A stretch of 64,000 nucleotides of DNA from NCBI RefSeq assembly GCF_003063505.1, contig NZ_NERW01000002.1, positions 930,001-994,000 on the forward strand, given 5' to 3'. How positions within the stretch are numbered: the stretch's first letter is position 1; every line of letters begins with the position of its first letter. Below the pieces are notes generated by a model that was not told where the DNA came from, did no database searches, and saw nothing but the letters and a program-made list of their open reading frames with translations. Of this stretch, positions 8,476 to 17,125 are shown piece after piece. A program made the translations under genes and the position numbers. The stretch is from Limnohabitans sp. T6-20 (GTDB taxonomy: Bacteria; Pseudomonadota; Gammaproteobacteria; Burkholderiales; Burkholderiaceae_C).

Positions 8476-11400
8476 ATGTTCAAGTGGCTTCTCGAAAATA
8501 GCCTGACCAACCGGCTTCTGGTGTTGATAGCGGGTGCCGTATTGATGGCTTACGGGGCATTCACATTGTCTCGAACGCCAGTCGATGTCTTTCCCGACCT
8601 CAACAAACCTACTGTGACGATCATGACCGAGGCGGGTGGCATGGCGCCCGAAGAGGTCGAGCAACTGATTACCTTTCCTCTGGAGACGGCCATGAATGGC
8701 TTGCCTGGGGTCGAATCGGTTCGTTCTACTTCCTCTGCTGGCCTGTCCTTTTTGTATGTCACCTTCAACTGGGACACAGAGATTTTTCGGGCACGCCAAC
8801 TGGTGTCTGAACGTCTCTCGTCCATGGAAGAAGGTTTGGCTGCCGGGGTGATACCCCGCATGGGACCGATCAGCTCCATCATGGGTGAGATCATGCAGAT
8901 CGCTATTCCTGTCGATCCGCAGAAAATCTCCCCTATGGCGGTGCGTGAGTACGCCGACTGGGTGCTCCGGCCGCGACTCTTGTCCATACCGGGTGTCGCA
9001 CAGATCATTCCCATTGGAGGCGAAGTGCGTCAGTTTCAGGTGCAGCCCAACACAGCGCGCCTGTCTGACTTGGGTATCTCCTTGGACCAGTTGGAGTCGG
9101 CGTTGCGCGGGTTTTCGGCCAACACCTCGGGGGGGTTTCTGGAACTCAACGGGCGCGAGTACCTGATTCGAAATCTTGGTCGCACTTCACGCCTGGAGGA
9201 CTTGCGCAATCTGGCCATCACCGCCAAGAACGGTCAGCCCATCTTGTTGCGCCAGATCGCTGAGGTCACTTTTGCCGCAGCCATCAAACGTGGGGATGCA
9301 GGCTTTGAGGGCAAGCCCGCCGTGATTCTGGGCGTTCAAAAGCAACCCACCGCTGACACGACCCGTTTGACACAGTCGATTGAAGAAGCGATTACGGATC
9401 TCAAGGCATCCCTTCCTGAGGGGATGGAGGCACCCCGTGTGACCTTCCGGCAGGCCAGCTTCATTGAGGCGTCGATCTCGACGCTGCAAGGCAAGTTGAT
9501 CGGTGCGTCGCTGTTTGTGGCCGCGATCCTTTTCTTCTTCTTGGGCACAGTTCGACCCACCATCATCGCGCTCACCGCCATCCCAGTGTCCATCTTCATC
9601 ACGGCACTGGTGTTCAAGTATTTTGGCTTGTCGATCAACACCATGACGCTTGGAGGACTGGCGATTGCCATTGGCGGACTGGTGGACGATGCCGTGGTGG
9701 ATGTGGAAAACATCTTGCGGCGCATGAAAGAAGACCGTGCCAAGGACCCCAGTCAGCGCCTGTCGCTGCTCGCGCTCGTGGCCAAGGCGTCCATGGAAGT
9801 CCGCTCGGCGATCCTCTATGCGACGGTGATCATCGTGCTGGTCTTCCTGCCGCTTTTTGCTTTGCCGGGCCTGGAAGGCAAGTTGTTTGTGCCGCTGGGC
9901 ATTGCCTTCATCATCTCGACACTGGCCTCTTTGTTGGTGTCGGTAACGATGACGCCGGTGCTGAGCTACTACCTCTTGCCGGGCATGAAAAACCTGGACC
10001 ATGGCGACACCAAAGTGCTGGCATGGCTCAAGCAAGGCTACAAAGGCAGTTTGCAAAAAGTGCTGGACAAGCCACGCGTGGCGATAACCAGTGCATGTGT
10101 GGCGGTGGTGTTGGCTGCGGCGGCTGTTCCGTTTTTTCCGACCACCTTCTTGCCTCCTTTTAATGAAGGCACCTTGCTGGTGGGCATACGGCTGAACCCG
10201 GGCGTGACCTTGACCGAGTCCTCTGACCTGGCGCGCCAGGCCGAAGTGCTGGTCAAGCAGGTGCCCGAAGTGCTGCATGTGGGCAGGCGCAGCGGACGTG
10301 CTGAACTGGATGAGCATGCCGAAGGTGTTCATGTCAGCGAATTGGACGTGGGCATCAAACCCTCAGGCGAGTTGACGCGCTCAATGGATGAGGTCCGTGC
10401 CGACATCCGTGCACGCTTGGTCAACCTGCCTGCTTCGATTGAGGTGGGGCAACCCATCTCACACCGCATCGACCACATGCTGTCTGGGGTGCGCTCCCAA
10501 ATCGCCATCAAGATTTTTGGCGAAGACCTGGACGTGCTGCGCGGGCAAGCCGATGCGCTGCGCTCACGGCTGTCAGGTATCGAGGGCATAGCTGACCTGC
10601 AAATCGAAAAACAAGTTCTTGCACCCCAGATCAAGGTACGGTTGGACTATGCGGCAGCGGCGCAATACGGCCTGTCTGGCGCGCAAGTGCTTGCCACACT
10701 GCAGACCCTGGTGGAAGGTGAACGTGTCACGCAAATCATGGAGGGAGGTCGCCGCTTTGCGCTGGTTGTGCGTTTACCAGAATCCGCACGATCGCTGGAA
10801 GGCTTGGGCCAGGTGTTGATCGAAACACCCTCGGGCAGAATTCCGCTGTCCAAAATCGCAACGATTGAAGACGCCGACGGTCCCAACCAAATCAGTCGGG
10901 ACAACGGCAAGCGGCGTATCGTGATTTCTGCCAACGCTTCGGGCCGCCCATTGTCAGAAGTTGTGGCCGACATACGCAAAGTGACGGCGGATTCACGATT
11001 GCCAGAGGGCTACTTCATCACCCTCGGAGGTCAGTTCCAGGCGCAAGAAGAAGCCTCACGCTTGATCTCTTTGCTCTCGGTGGTCTCTGTGGTGTTGATG
11101 TTTGTGGTGCTTTACAGCCGCTACAAGTCTGCCGTTTTGTCGGCCTTGATCATGGTGAACATTCCCTTGGCGCTCGTGGGAGCCGTGTTGGGTCTTTGGC
11201 TGTCAGGTCAGCCCTTGTCGGTGGCCGCCCTGGTCGGCTTCATTACGCTGGCTGGCATTTCGGTACGAAACGGTATTTTGAAAGTCAGCCATTACATCAA
11301 CCTCATGCGCTTTGAAGGAGAGTCCTTCACCAAGCCCATGATCTTGCGCGGCTCGATGGAACGTTTGAGCCCGGTGTTGATGACGGCCTTGGTGACTGCC

Positions 11401-11595
11401 TTCGCATTGGCACCATTGCTCTTCGAGGCCGAACGCCCCGGCACCGAAATTTTGCACCCGGTCGCCGTGGTGATTTTCTCGGGCTTGATCAGCTCGACGC
11501 TGCTCGACACCTTTCTGACGCCTGCCATGTTTTGGCTCTTTGGCCGCAAACCTGCCGAGGCGCTTTTGCAAGACAAAGATGCTGAAGCATTCTGA
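8476..11595 (+). CDS. czcA: Heavy-metal RND efflux pump subunit, CzcA-like
   Basis: A 1039-residue inner-membrane proton-driven antiporter of the HME-RND family, with the usual architecture: TM1, a first periplasmic loop (about 35-330), TM2-6, TM7, a second loop and TM8-12. The start MFKWLLENSLTNRLLVLIAG and the FPDLNKPTVTIMTEA segment are family hallmarks. In TM4 the motif is GGLVDDAVVDVEN: Asp404 and Glu411 match two members of the CzcA D-D-E triad, but the first Asp is replaced by Ala and extra acidic residues (Asp405, Asp409) are present. Substrate may therefore differ from Zn/Co/Cd; the name reflects family, not proven ion. The ATG follows AAAGGGG. Confidence 0.92.
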   Translation: MFKWLLENSLTNRLLVLIAGAVLMAYGAFTLSRTPVDVFPDLNKPTVTIMTEAGGMAPEEVEQLITFPLETAMNGLPGVESVRSTSSAGLSFLYVTFNWDTEIFRARQLVSERLSSMEEGLAAGVIPRMGPISSIMGEIMQIAIPVDPQKISPMAVREYADWVLRPRLLSIPGVAQIIPIGGEVRQFQVQPNTARLSDLGISLDQLESALRGFSANTSGGFLELNGREYLIRNLGRTSRLEDLRNLAITAKNGQPILLRQIAEVTFAAAIKRGDAGFEGKPAVILGVQKQPTADTTRLTQSIEEAITDLKASLPEGMEAPRVTFRQASFIEASISTLQGKLIGASLFVAAILFFFLGTVRPTIIALTAIPVSIFITALVFKYFGLSINTMTLGGLAIAIGGLVDDAVVDVENILRRMKEDRAKDPSQRLSLLALVAKASMEVRSAILYATVIIVLVFLPLFALPGLEGKLFVPLGIAFIISTLASLLVSVTMTPVLSYYLLPGMKNLDHGDTKVLAWLKQGYKGSLQKVLDKPRVAITSACVAVVLAAAAVPFFPTTFLPPFNEGTLLVGIRLNPGVTLTESSDLARQAEVLVKQVPEVLHVGRRSGRAELDEHAEGVHVSELDVGIKPSGELTRSMDEVRADIRARLVNLPASIEVGQPISHRIDHMLSGVRSQIAIKIFGEDLDVLRGQADALRSRLSGIEGIADLQIEKQVLAPQIKVRLDYAAAAQYGLSGAQVLATLQTLVEGERVTQIMEGGRRFALVVRLPESARSLEGLGQVLIETPSGRIPLSKIATIEDADGPNQISRDNGKRRIVISANASGRPLSEVVADIRKVTADSRLPEGYFITLGGQFQAQEEASRLISLLSVVSVVLMFVVLYSRYKSAVLSALIMVNIPLALVGAVLGLWLSGQPLSVAALVGFITLAGISVRNGILKVSHYINLMRFEGESFTKPMILRGSMERLSPVLMTALVTAFALAPLLFEAERPGTEILHPVAVVIFSGLISSTLLDTFLTPAMFWLFGRKPAEALLQDKDAEAF

Positions 11596-11644
11596 CCATT
11601 CATTCGTTTCTTCAACCTCAACCAAAACCTCAAAAGGACATCTC

Positions 11645-12019
11645 ATGAAATTCCATACGCTCTTGATCACATCGTCGCTTTTTCTCAGCGGACTCGCATG
11701 GGCAGGGCCACACGATGCGGATCACAAACCCATGCAAGGTGGTGTTTTGACCACCGTCAAGGATGTTGACTACGAACTGGTCGCCAAACCTGATGTGCTG
11801 CAGTTGTTCGTGCGTGACCATGGCAAACCCGTTGACGTGAGTAAAACGACGGCAAAAGTCACACTGCTTTCTGGCGCTGACAAGCAAGAAGTTGAGTTGA
11901 AACCAACAGGCGACAAGCTTGAAGCCAAAGGTAGCTTCAAGGTAGCTCCTGGGACAAAGGTTGTTGCTCAATTCAGTTCAGCTGGGAAAACCACTTCTGC
12001 ACGTTTTGTTCTGAAATGA
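11645..12019 (+). CDS. Small periplasmic protein of the czc-like operon (function unknown)
   Basis: A 124-residue protein with a clear signal peptide (KFHTLLITSSLFLSGLAWAG, cleaved near 20). The mature part begins with PHDADHKPMQGGVL, a His/Met-containing stretch, and continues as a beta-rich domain with a lysine-rich surface (AKVTLLSGADKQEVELKPTGDKLEAKGSF). It starts 49 bp after czcA with AAAAGGACATCTC ahead of the ATG. Small proteins of this kind often follow RND metal pumps, so a role in periplasmic metal handling is plausible, but I do not recognise a named family. Confidence 0.75.
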   Translation: MKFHTLLITSSLFLSGLAWAGPHDADHKPMQGGVLTTVKDVDYELVAKPDVLQLFVRDHGKPVDVSKTTAKVTLLSGADKQEVELKPTGDKLEAKGSFKVAPGTKVVAQFSSAGKTTSARFVLK

Positions 12020-12077
12020 GGCGTTTACAACTTACTTGTTTTTGCCACAAATGGTGGATCAATTTTGGGAAAATATT

Positions 12078-12605
12078 ATGAAAACTTGGATTACTAAAAC
12101 AATCGTCGTCTCAGCTTGCGTACTTGGCATCGCAGGCTGCGCTTCACCGGTTGATCGAATCGCTGAGAAGCCGCATTGCCATACGGATCGAGGCAGAAAT
12201 GCTTACTGCACCAAAGATCCTGCACCCAGCATTGCCAAAGATGATGAAGCAAAGTTGTTTGCCTCAGTGCCTGAAGCTCTGACGGTTTACGTCGTGCGTT
12301 ATTGGGGCGACGGACATCATCCGTTGGACATTTCTGTGGATGGTGGCGCAGCGATGGAGACTGTTCCAAACTCCATGATTCGCCTCCGATTAAAAGAGGG
12401 GACTCATCAAATCACCTTCAATGTTGGAGGCAAGACCTTTGATCGAACAATTTCAGGTACGAAGGGGGAAGTTCAGTTACTAGGGATTACGGGTACCGAT
12501 TGGATCTGGGGCAACTCTTCACATTGGTGGACAGATGACTCAGTTGATCAACTCAAACGGCGCGCACTGCGTTCCCGTTTGATCAAAGACATCACTTTGC
12601 TTTGA
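12078..12605 (+). CDS. Putative lipoprotein (function unknown)
   Basis: A 175-residue lipoprotein: the lipobox LGIAGC places the acylated Cys at 21. The mature region has two cysteines in PHCHTDRGRNAYC, then a beta-rich part with Trp/His near the end (DWIWGNSSHWW). The ATG at 12078 gives a compact signal peptide; an in-frame upstream ATG at 12036 would add 14 residues before it. It is the last gene of the rightward metal-efflux run, 58 bp after the small periplasmic protein, and convergent with tniQ. Nothing identifies a specific function; cell-envelope stress or metal binding are guesses from context. Confidence 0.65.
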   Translation: MKTWITKTIVVSACVLGIAGCASPVDRIAEKPHCHTDRGRNAYCTKDPAPSIAKDDEAKLFASVPEALTVYVVRYWGDGHHPLDISVDGGAAMETVPNSMIRLRLKEGTHQITFNVGGKTFDRTISGTKGEVQLLGITGTDWIWGNSSHWWTDDSVDQLKRRALRSRLIKDITLL

Positions 12606-12618
12606 TGTTCTGGGGCCC

Positions 12619-12644
12619 CCGCCATGACTGTTTGTCATTGGCGG
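12619..12644. other. Hairpin in the convergent gap between the lipoprotein and tniQ
   Basis: CCGCCATGAC (12619-12628) pairs with GTCATTGGCGG (12634-12644) with one bulged base and a 5-base loop. It lies 14 bp past the stop of the rightward lipoprotein gene and could end that transcript, but no T-run follows. The rest of 12,606-12,828 shows no gene I can support. Confidence 0.35.
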
Positions 12645-12828
12645 TGGGAGTGGCAGTGACGTTCATGGCGCAAACACTCAACACGCTTGGTTTCACAAAC
12701 GCCTGCAATCAGCCTGAAGCTCAGGTTGATGCAATATCCTTATCGTCCGCTTATGGCCTCTACCTCACCCTCAAGGCAGTGATGGATGACCGGGTCTGAA
12801 TTGGCCATATTTCAACGAAATCATTTCG

Positions 12829-14682
12829 CTATGAGACCAACCCGTTCAACCGAAAGGCTTCGATACGACGATCTGATGCGCAAAATCCATGCCGATCAAT
12901 TTCACGTTCACATAAATATTTATATTGATCAAAACTCCTACATACCGGACTCGAAATAGCCTTCAAAGGGTGAGCAAAATTATGCTCATCGTTGGAGAGC
13001 GAGAGGTTGTTCATCTTGCAAAATTGAGCAAATTGCAGGCGCATAAAACCGAACAGGTCGGATGTTCGGACTGAAAAGACTTGAATTTTGTAGTCAACCA
13101 ACCGTAGGTAAAAGTACCCTCCTGAGTAGACCAGGATTGATTTAATTCGTCGTCTGGGAGCGATGGACACATGGTGGATTTTCCAACCATCACAGAGTTC
13201 AACACTTGGCGCTGTGTGCCAACCATCACGCTCGGACCAAGTCAAACAAAGACCTGACCCACACTTTTCTTTCATCGCTTGGGCAAGGTTGTCATGATCC
13301 AAAACTCTTTGTGATTTGCTTCGTCCGATTTTTCGTGTCAATGCCAATGGCTCATCCACATAGCTTGTGAACTCCAGACTTCGTGCAGTAGGCCGGGTCA
13401 CTGTGATCTGGAAAAGGTTCAATTGACGAATGTCATCGGTTGACCAAGTGCATCGTCCCTGTCCGATCTTGTATTCAACAAATCGCTCTGCTTCTTTCCA
13501 AACTGCCAGGCAGTAAAGGCCAAAGACGTGACTTTGGACCCATGATGAATATTCGGTTTTTGATGCTCTCTGAAGGTACTGCTCAAATCCAACGGACGCC
13601 TCGCCCAAGAACTCTGAAAATTTGCATCTGTACCACCCTACTTCTGGGGGGAATTTCTTACGTTCATCCCAGCGCCTTATGTCCACCGTCGGCTCAACGG
13701 TTCTGGCCCAAATCAGCTCTATGAATGCCAGACGGGCTTGCCGGTTGGATCGCAGCAGTGCCGCAATCGCCTCTGGCGTTATGCACTTTCTGAATTGCCA
13801 CACCCAATAATCAGATCGCGGAACCACGTGCCGACGCAAATACCGCGCTACAGATTTGTAGACATCTGTTGGTACAAAACTCATTCTCCAAAAATCAGTG
13901 TGACCACCCTGCTCGAATCCCAGCCGAGGTTTATTTGGTAGCTCTCGAAATTCAATACTCTTAGTTCTGTAGGCGTAACGGTAATTAGGTGTTTCATATT
14001 TGATCAATGCATTCGGATATGCGATAGCTTGGATTTCACACAATTCTTTGAGTCGAATGAGCCATTCTTCCTCGTGCAAAGCATCAAATTTTCTGTTCAT
14101 GTACGAGGCCACATAAATGGCGCTCAACGACGTCAACCAATCGGCAAGAGGCTTGAGTTTTTCGGTGTCGATCAAACGATGATCGTTTCCGTGCAAGCGC
14201 GCTGGATCGAAATACTTCAGGCTTGAACATTGGCAGGTATTTGGATAAGCAAGAGACATGGCATCAACACGCTCTCCATCGTTCTTCATGCACGAACATT
14301 CGACGTGCAGAGGCTCCTCGTGGATCGGGCACTTATTGAGCAATTTCAGTGAAAAGAGCCTGGTGTGATATCCCAACTCCAAGCACTTTGGGCAGTAGCC
14401 GTTTTGGGGTGTGAACAAGAATTGCCAGCAGTATGGAATGAATCGATGATCACAAAATGAAAAAAATTGAACTGGCTCACCCATCAGTCGAGCCAAAACC
14501 CGAAGATCAACATTTTGAACCGAACGGCTTTGACTCTGCGCACGTTTCGCCCTGGGTGAAAAATCTTCACTCAGTGGAAAGTCAGAAATTCTGAGTTTGT
14601 TCAAGTGGGCCAGTTTTCTCAATGTCAGCCAAAGTGACGTGTAGGGCAACAGCGTGCCTGGCTTCCATGTCAGAGTTGTCAT
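12829..14682 (-). CDS. tniQ: TniQ/TnsD-family transposition target-selection protein
   Basis: A 617-residue protein. The N-terminal 140 residues carry the TniQ domain with its zinc-binding pattern: Cys97 and Cys100 in CPKC, then Cys118 and His121 in CPIH, plus CSC at 129-131. The opening (PGTLLPYTSLWLTLRKLAHLN) is also TniQ-like. TniQ proteins connect the AAA regulator with a target, and TnsD is the member that reads a fixed chromosomal site. At 617 residues it is far longer than the TniQ of Tn5053 (about 400) and nearer TnsD, so a C-terminal DNA-recognition part is likely. It starts 4 bp after tniB ends and is the last gene of the module. Its base composition is lower in GC than the chromosomal part. 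Confidence 0.88.
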   Translation of the reverse strand: MTTLTWKPGTLLPYTSLWLTLRKLAHLNKLRISDFPLSEDFSPRAKRAQSQSRSVQNVDLRVLARLMGEPVQFFSFCDHRFIPYCWQFLFTPQNGYCPKCLELGYHTRLFSLKLLNKCPIHEEPLHVECSCMKNDGERVDAMSLAYPNTCQCSSLKYFDPARLHGNDHRLIDTEKLKPLADWLTSLSAIYVASYMNRKFDALHEEEWLIRLKELCEIQAIAYPNALIKYETPNYRYAYRTKSIEFRELPNKPRLGFEQGGHTDFWRMSFVPTDVYKSVARYLRRHVVPRSDYWVWQFRKCITPEAIAALLRSNRQARLAFIELIWARTVEPTVDIRRWDERKKFPPEVGWYRCKFSEFLGEASVGFEQYLQRASKTEYSSWVQSHVFGLYCLAVWKEAERFVEYKIGQGRCTWSTDDIRQLNLFQITVTRPTARSLEFTSYVDEPLALTRKIGRSKSQRVLDHDNLAQAMKEKCGSGLCLTWSERDGWHTAPSVELCDGWKIHHVSIAPRRRIKSILVYSGGYFYLRLVDYKIQVFSVRTSDLFGFMRLQFAQFCKMNNLSLSNDEHNFAHPLKAISSPVCRSFDQYKYLCEREIDRHGFCASDRRIEAFRLNGLVS

Positions 14683-14686
14683 GCGC

Positions 14687-15700
14687 TTACCCCTTTGGTG
14701 TTCGTCCCCTTGGTGCCCCCGCTGAAATAATCGCCATCAGGGCACCATGGCCAGAATGCTCGACGATTTCACTGATGGATTTTTTTGACAGCACATCTGA
14801 CTCCGCTCGTCCAGACGCCAGCAAAAGGAGAATCCGTCTGCACACCACAGAGATGGTTTTCATTGGAATTTCATGCGGCCCGTCATAGCGATGCGGCAAT
14901 TGGTTGATGAACTCTTCCCAAAGTGGTGCCGCATAACTGGCAAGGCGAAATCCATTGCTCCAAAGCTCAGGGATGATGCTGGCAGTAAAAGAAATGCCCG
15001 ATCCAACAGGCCATTCAGAGCCTTCGTCATACCCGGACATCACGTACCCCAATTGCGCCTCATCGCAAATGCCATGAAACCTGGCAGCGGTAAGCAAGAA
15101 CCTCGCAGCGACATGTGCACCGCCAGCCATGGCGAGATTGATCGGGTCATCCCGAAATTGAACAGAAGCGATGGAAATCACACACAACCGAATCCTCTTT
15201 TTCTCCAGCATGCTGTGCAGCTCGACAAGCCACAACCACTCGCGCATCGTCATGCCTTGTGCTTCGTCAATCACAAGTACAACAAAACGTCCGCCCGCCT
15301 GTGCTGACAATTGTTCAAAACGGTCCACGAGCATTCCCAAGCGTTCCGTTGGGCTACGGGTTGATCTGGCCAACCGATGCTTGGCTGCTTCCAGCAAATT
15401 TGCATAAAACCGCCCGGATGCGCTGGCACCGCCCGATTCGGTATGACTCCAGATCACCATCGGTATGAATCCTCCATACCTGGCAGCAAGCAAGCCTTCG
15501 AGCCAGTTATCCACAGCGCTAGATTTACCCAGTCGAGAGGCCCCATAAATGGTGGCACCATCAAATTGATCGTCCAGCCATCGTCCGATGGTGCTCACCA
15601 TTTTTTCAATGGCGGGGGTGAACAACGAGTAATCTCTCGTGACCAGGGGATGGTCTTTGGGGATGTGCTCTGGAACGAGCTGAAAGTCTGAGTTTTCCAT
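14687..15700 (-). CDS. tniB: TniB/TnsC-like AAA ATPase of transposition module
   Basis: A 337-residue ATPase of the TniB/TnsC group, which binds DNA, selects the target with TniQ and activates the transposase. Walker A is at 53-60 (GASRLGKS) and Walker B at 141-148 (VLVIDEAQ). The ATG at 15700 overlaps the tniA stop by one base (TGATG), indicating coupled translation; a GTG three bases earlier is an alternative. Length matches TniB-type ATPases rather than the longer TnsC of Tn7. No gene resembling TnsA endonuclease is present in the module. Confidence 0.9.
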   Translation of the reverse strand: MENSDFQLVPEHIPKDHPLVTRDYSLFTPAIEKMVSTIGRWLDDQFDGATIYGASRLGKSSAVDNWLEGLLAARYGGFIPMVIWSHTESGGASASGRFYANLLEAAKHRLARSTRSPTERLGMLVDRFEQLSAQAGGRFVVLVIDEAQGMTMREWLWLVELHSMLEKKRIRLCVISIASVQFRDDPINLAMAGGAHVAARFLLTAARFHGICDEAQLGYVMSGYDEGSEWPVGSGISFTASIIPELWSNGFRLASYAAPLWEEFINQLPHRYDGPHEIPMKTISVVCRRILLLLASGRAESDVLSKKSISEIVEHSGHGALMAIISAGAPRGRTPKG

Positions 15701-17040
15701 CACCAGGTCTTTGCCATGCGCATCTTGGGAAGTGGAGCGCTCTGGCTTGCAGATTTGGGTTTCGGCTCAGGTGGCGGTGAGGTGCCCTTCGTTTTCTTGG
15801 ATGCTCCGGAGACCTTGGTCAGCTCTTCGGGCATGGCCTGACGGTTGATTTCACCCATGACGTCTGGCACCGAAAAGTTCGGCTCTTTCATTTCATCCAG
15901 CGCTTGAGTGCTTGTCATCATGATTCGTCGCGCCTGCAGATAGGCCGGATGAACAGGTAGCTTTTTATTGGCATGTATCTCAGCGTATTCAATTAACGCC
16001 TGGACGGGATCCCTATTGCCGGTCAGAAATAACAATCGCTTTGTCGCAAGTGCCCGAATGGCTTGCCGCATGTAAAGGGTGTGGGGTGATCGGTGCCACG
16101 GCGGTTGAACATGGACGGTTCCGTAGATCAGACCATTTGAATCGGAGACTGTGGCCCAGCGTGCGTCTGTTTCGTCATCCAGTTGAAGCCATAGTTTTTT
16201 ACCGAGAAGATCCGGACGTTGAACCAGCCACTCGGAGGTGTATTTGGCGTTCTCAAAGTTGAAATACGGTCTTTTGCCCGTGTATTCACCGCCAAGCAAT
16301 GTGCAGACCTTTCTGCTTCCCGCCATTCTTTTAACGAGCTCTGGGTCAGCGTGACGAATGCGATTTTTTGTTTTGGAAGACAAGAAGTCCATTTGAGCTA
16401 GAGGACTGCGATAGCCCAGACCTGTATGTGGCGTGGCGTTGTAGTTCGCGATGGTGACATCCAGCAACTCCTCAGCATAGTCAAGTTGGAACTGGACCTC
16501 CGCAGCAATTTTTTCTGGATCTCGTCCTTTCTTATCTTCGTGACTGCTGCCTGTGCTCGGAGAGAGTCGGTGCATGGTGCCAGAGGCCAAAACCCTGAAA
16601 AACGACTCAATGAATGGCCGATCATCTTTGCTGCGCCTTGAACTGTAAGACGTAGGGTCTTGGGGTTTGATGACCTTGGCGCCAACAATATGCAGCAATG
16701 GCTCCTCGACTCTGGGGCAAACGTTGGCCAATGCGCCATCAACGCTGAACTCATTCCAGCAAGCTGACAAATAGACTTCAGAGTGTGCGGATGGCAAGGC
16801 CGCGCCTTCTGCGTACCCATCCTCACAAAACGTCAAGGTTCTTGGGGCCCACTTGGATAAAGCATTTTTGATGGTGATCAGAACGTCGAGCGCACTGCAT
16901 TCGCGTCGCAAGCTGATGTGATACCCCAGAACTGCACGGGATCTGACGTCAATGATCACGATGATCCAGATGCGGCGGATTTTTCTGGGTTCATAACCGC
17001 CGTGAGGAGACGGCACCATGACCACCATTCGGCAGTCCAA
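15700..17040 (-). CDS. tniA: TniA/TnsB-like transposase, catalytic and C-terminal part (downstream frame)
   Basis: This frame encodes most of an rve (retroviral integrase-type) transposase. The rve core covers the first third, with an Asp in FCEDGYAEG and the Glu in RPFIESFFRVL; the C-terminal part is a TniA-like beta-barrel region. A TTG at 17040 is the first conventional start, but the sequence is open to 17151 and the text before the TTG (FDRVECDAHK) holds the expected first catalytic Asp, so this frame is not complete on its own. It joins the N-terminal ORF (17126-17770) if one G is removed from the run of eight G at 17131-17138 (written as C on the + strand). Full length would then be 689 residues, normal for TniA/TnsB. 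Confidence 0.85.
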   Translation of the reverse strand: MDCRMVVMVPSPHGGYEPRKIRRIWIIVIIDVRSRAVLGYHISLRRECSALDVLITIKNALSKWAPRTLTFCEDGYAEGAALPSAHSEVYLSACWNEFSVDGALANVCPRVEEPLLHIVGAKVIKPQDPTSYSSRRSKDDRPFIESFFRVLASGTMHRLSPSTGSSHEDKKGRDPEKIAAEVQFQLDYAEELLDVTIANYNATPHTGLGYRSPLAQMDFLSSKTKNRIRHADPELVKRMAGSRKVCTLLGGEYTGKRPYFNFENAKYTSEWLVQRPDLLGKKLWLQLDDETDARWATVSDSNGLIYGTVHVQPPWHRSPHTLYMRQAIRALATKRLLFLTGNRDPVQALIEYAEIHANKKLPVHPAYLQARRIMMTSTQALDEMKEPNFSVPDVMGEINRQAMPEELTKVSGASKKTKGTSPPPEPKPKSASQSAPLPKMRMAKTW

Positions 17041-17125
17041 TTTGTGGGCATCACACTCGACCCGATCAAACAGCTTGAAATCAGGTCGTCGGGTTCCATC
17101 GGAGGCTTTGGCTTTTGCAATTGCG

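Noticed and set aside
12602..12799. Possible 65-residue rightward gene after the lipoprotein
   Set aside because: No ribosome site, no recognisable family, and it spans a hairpin; it is best read as intergenic.
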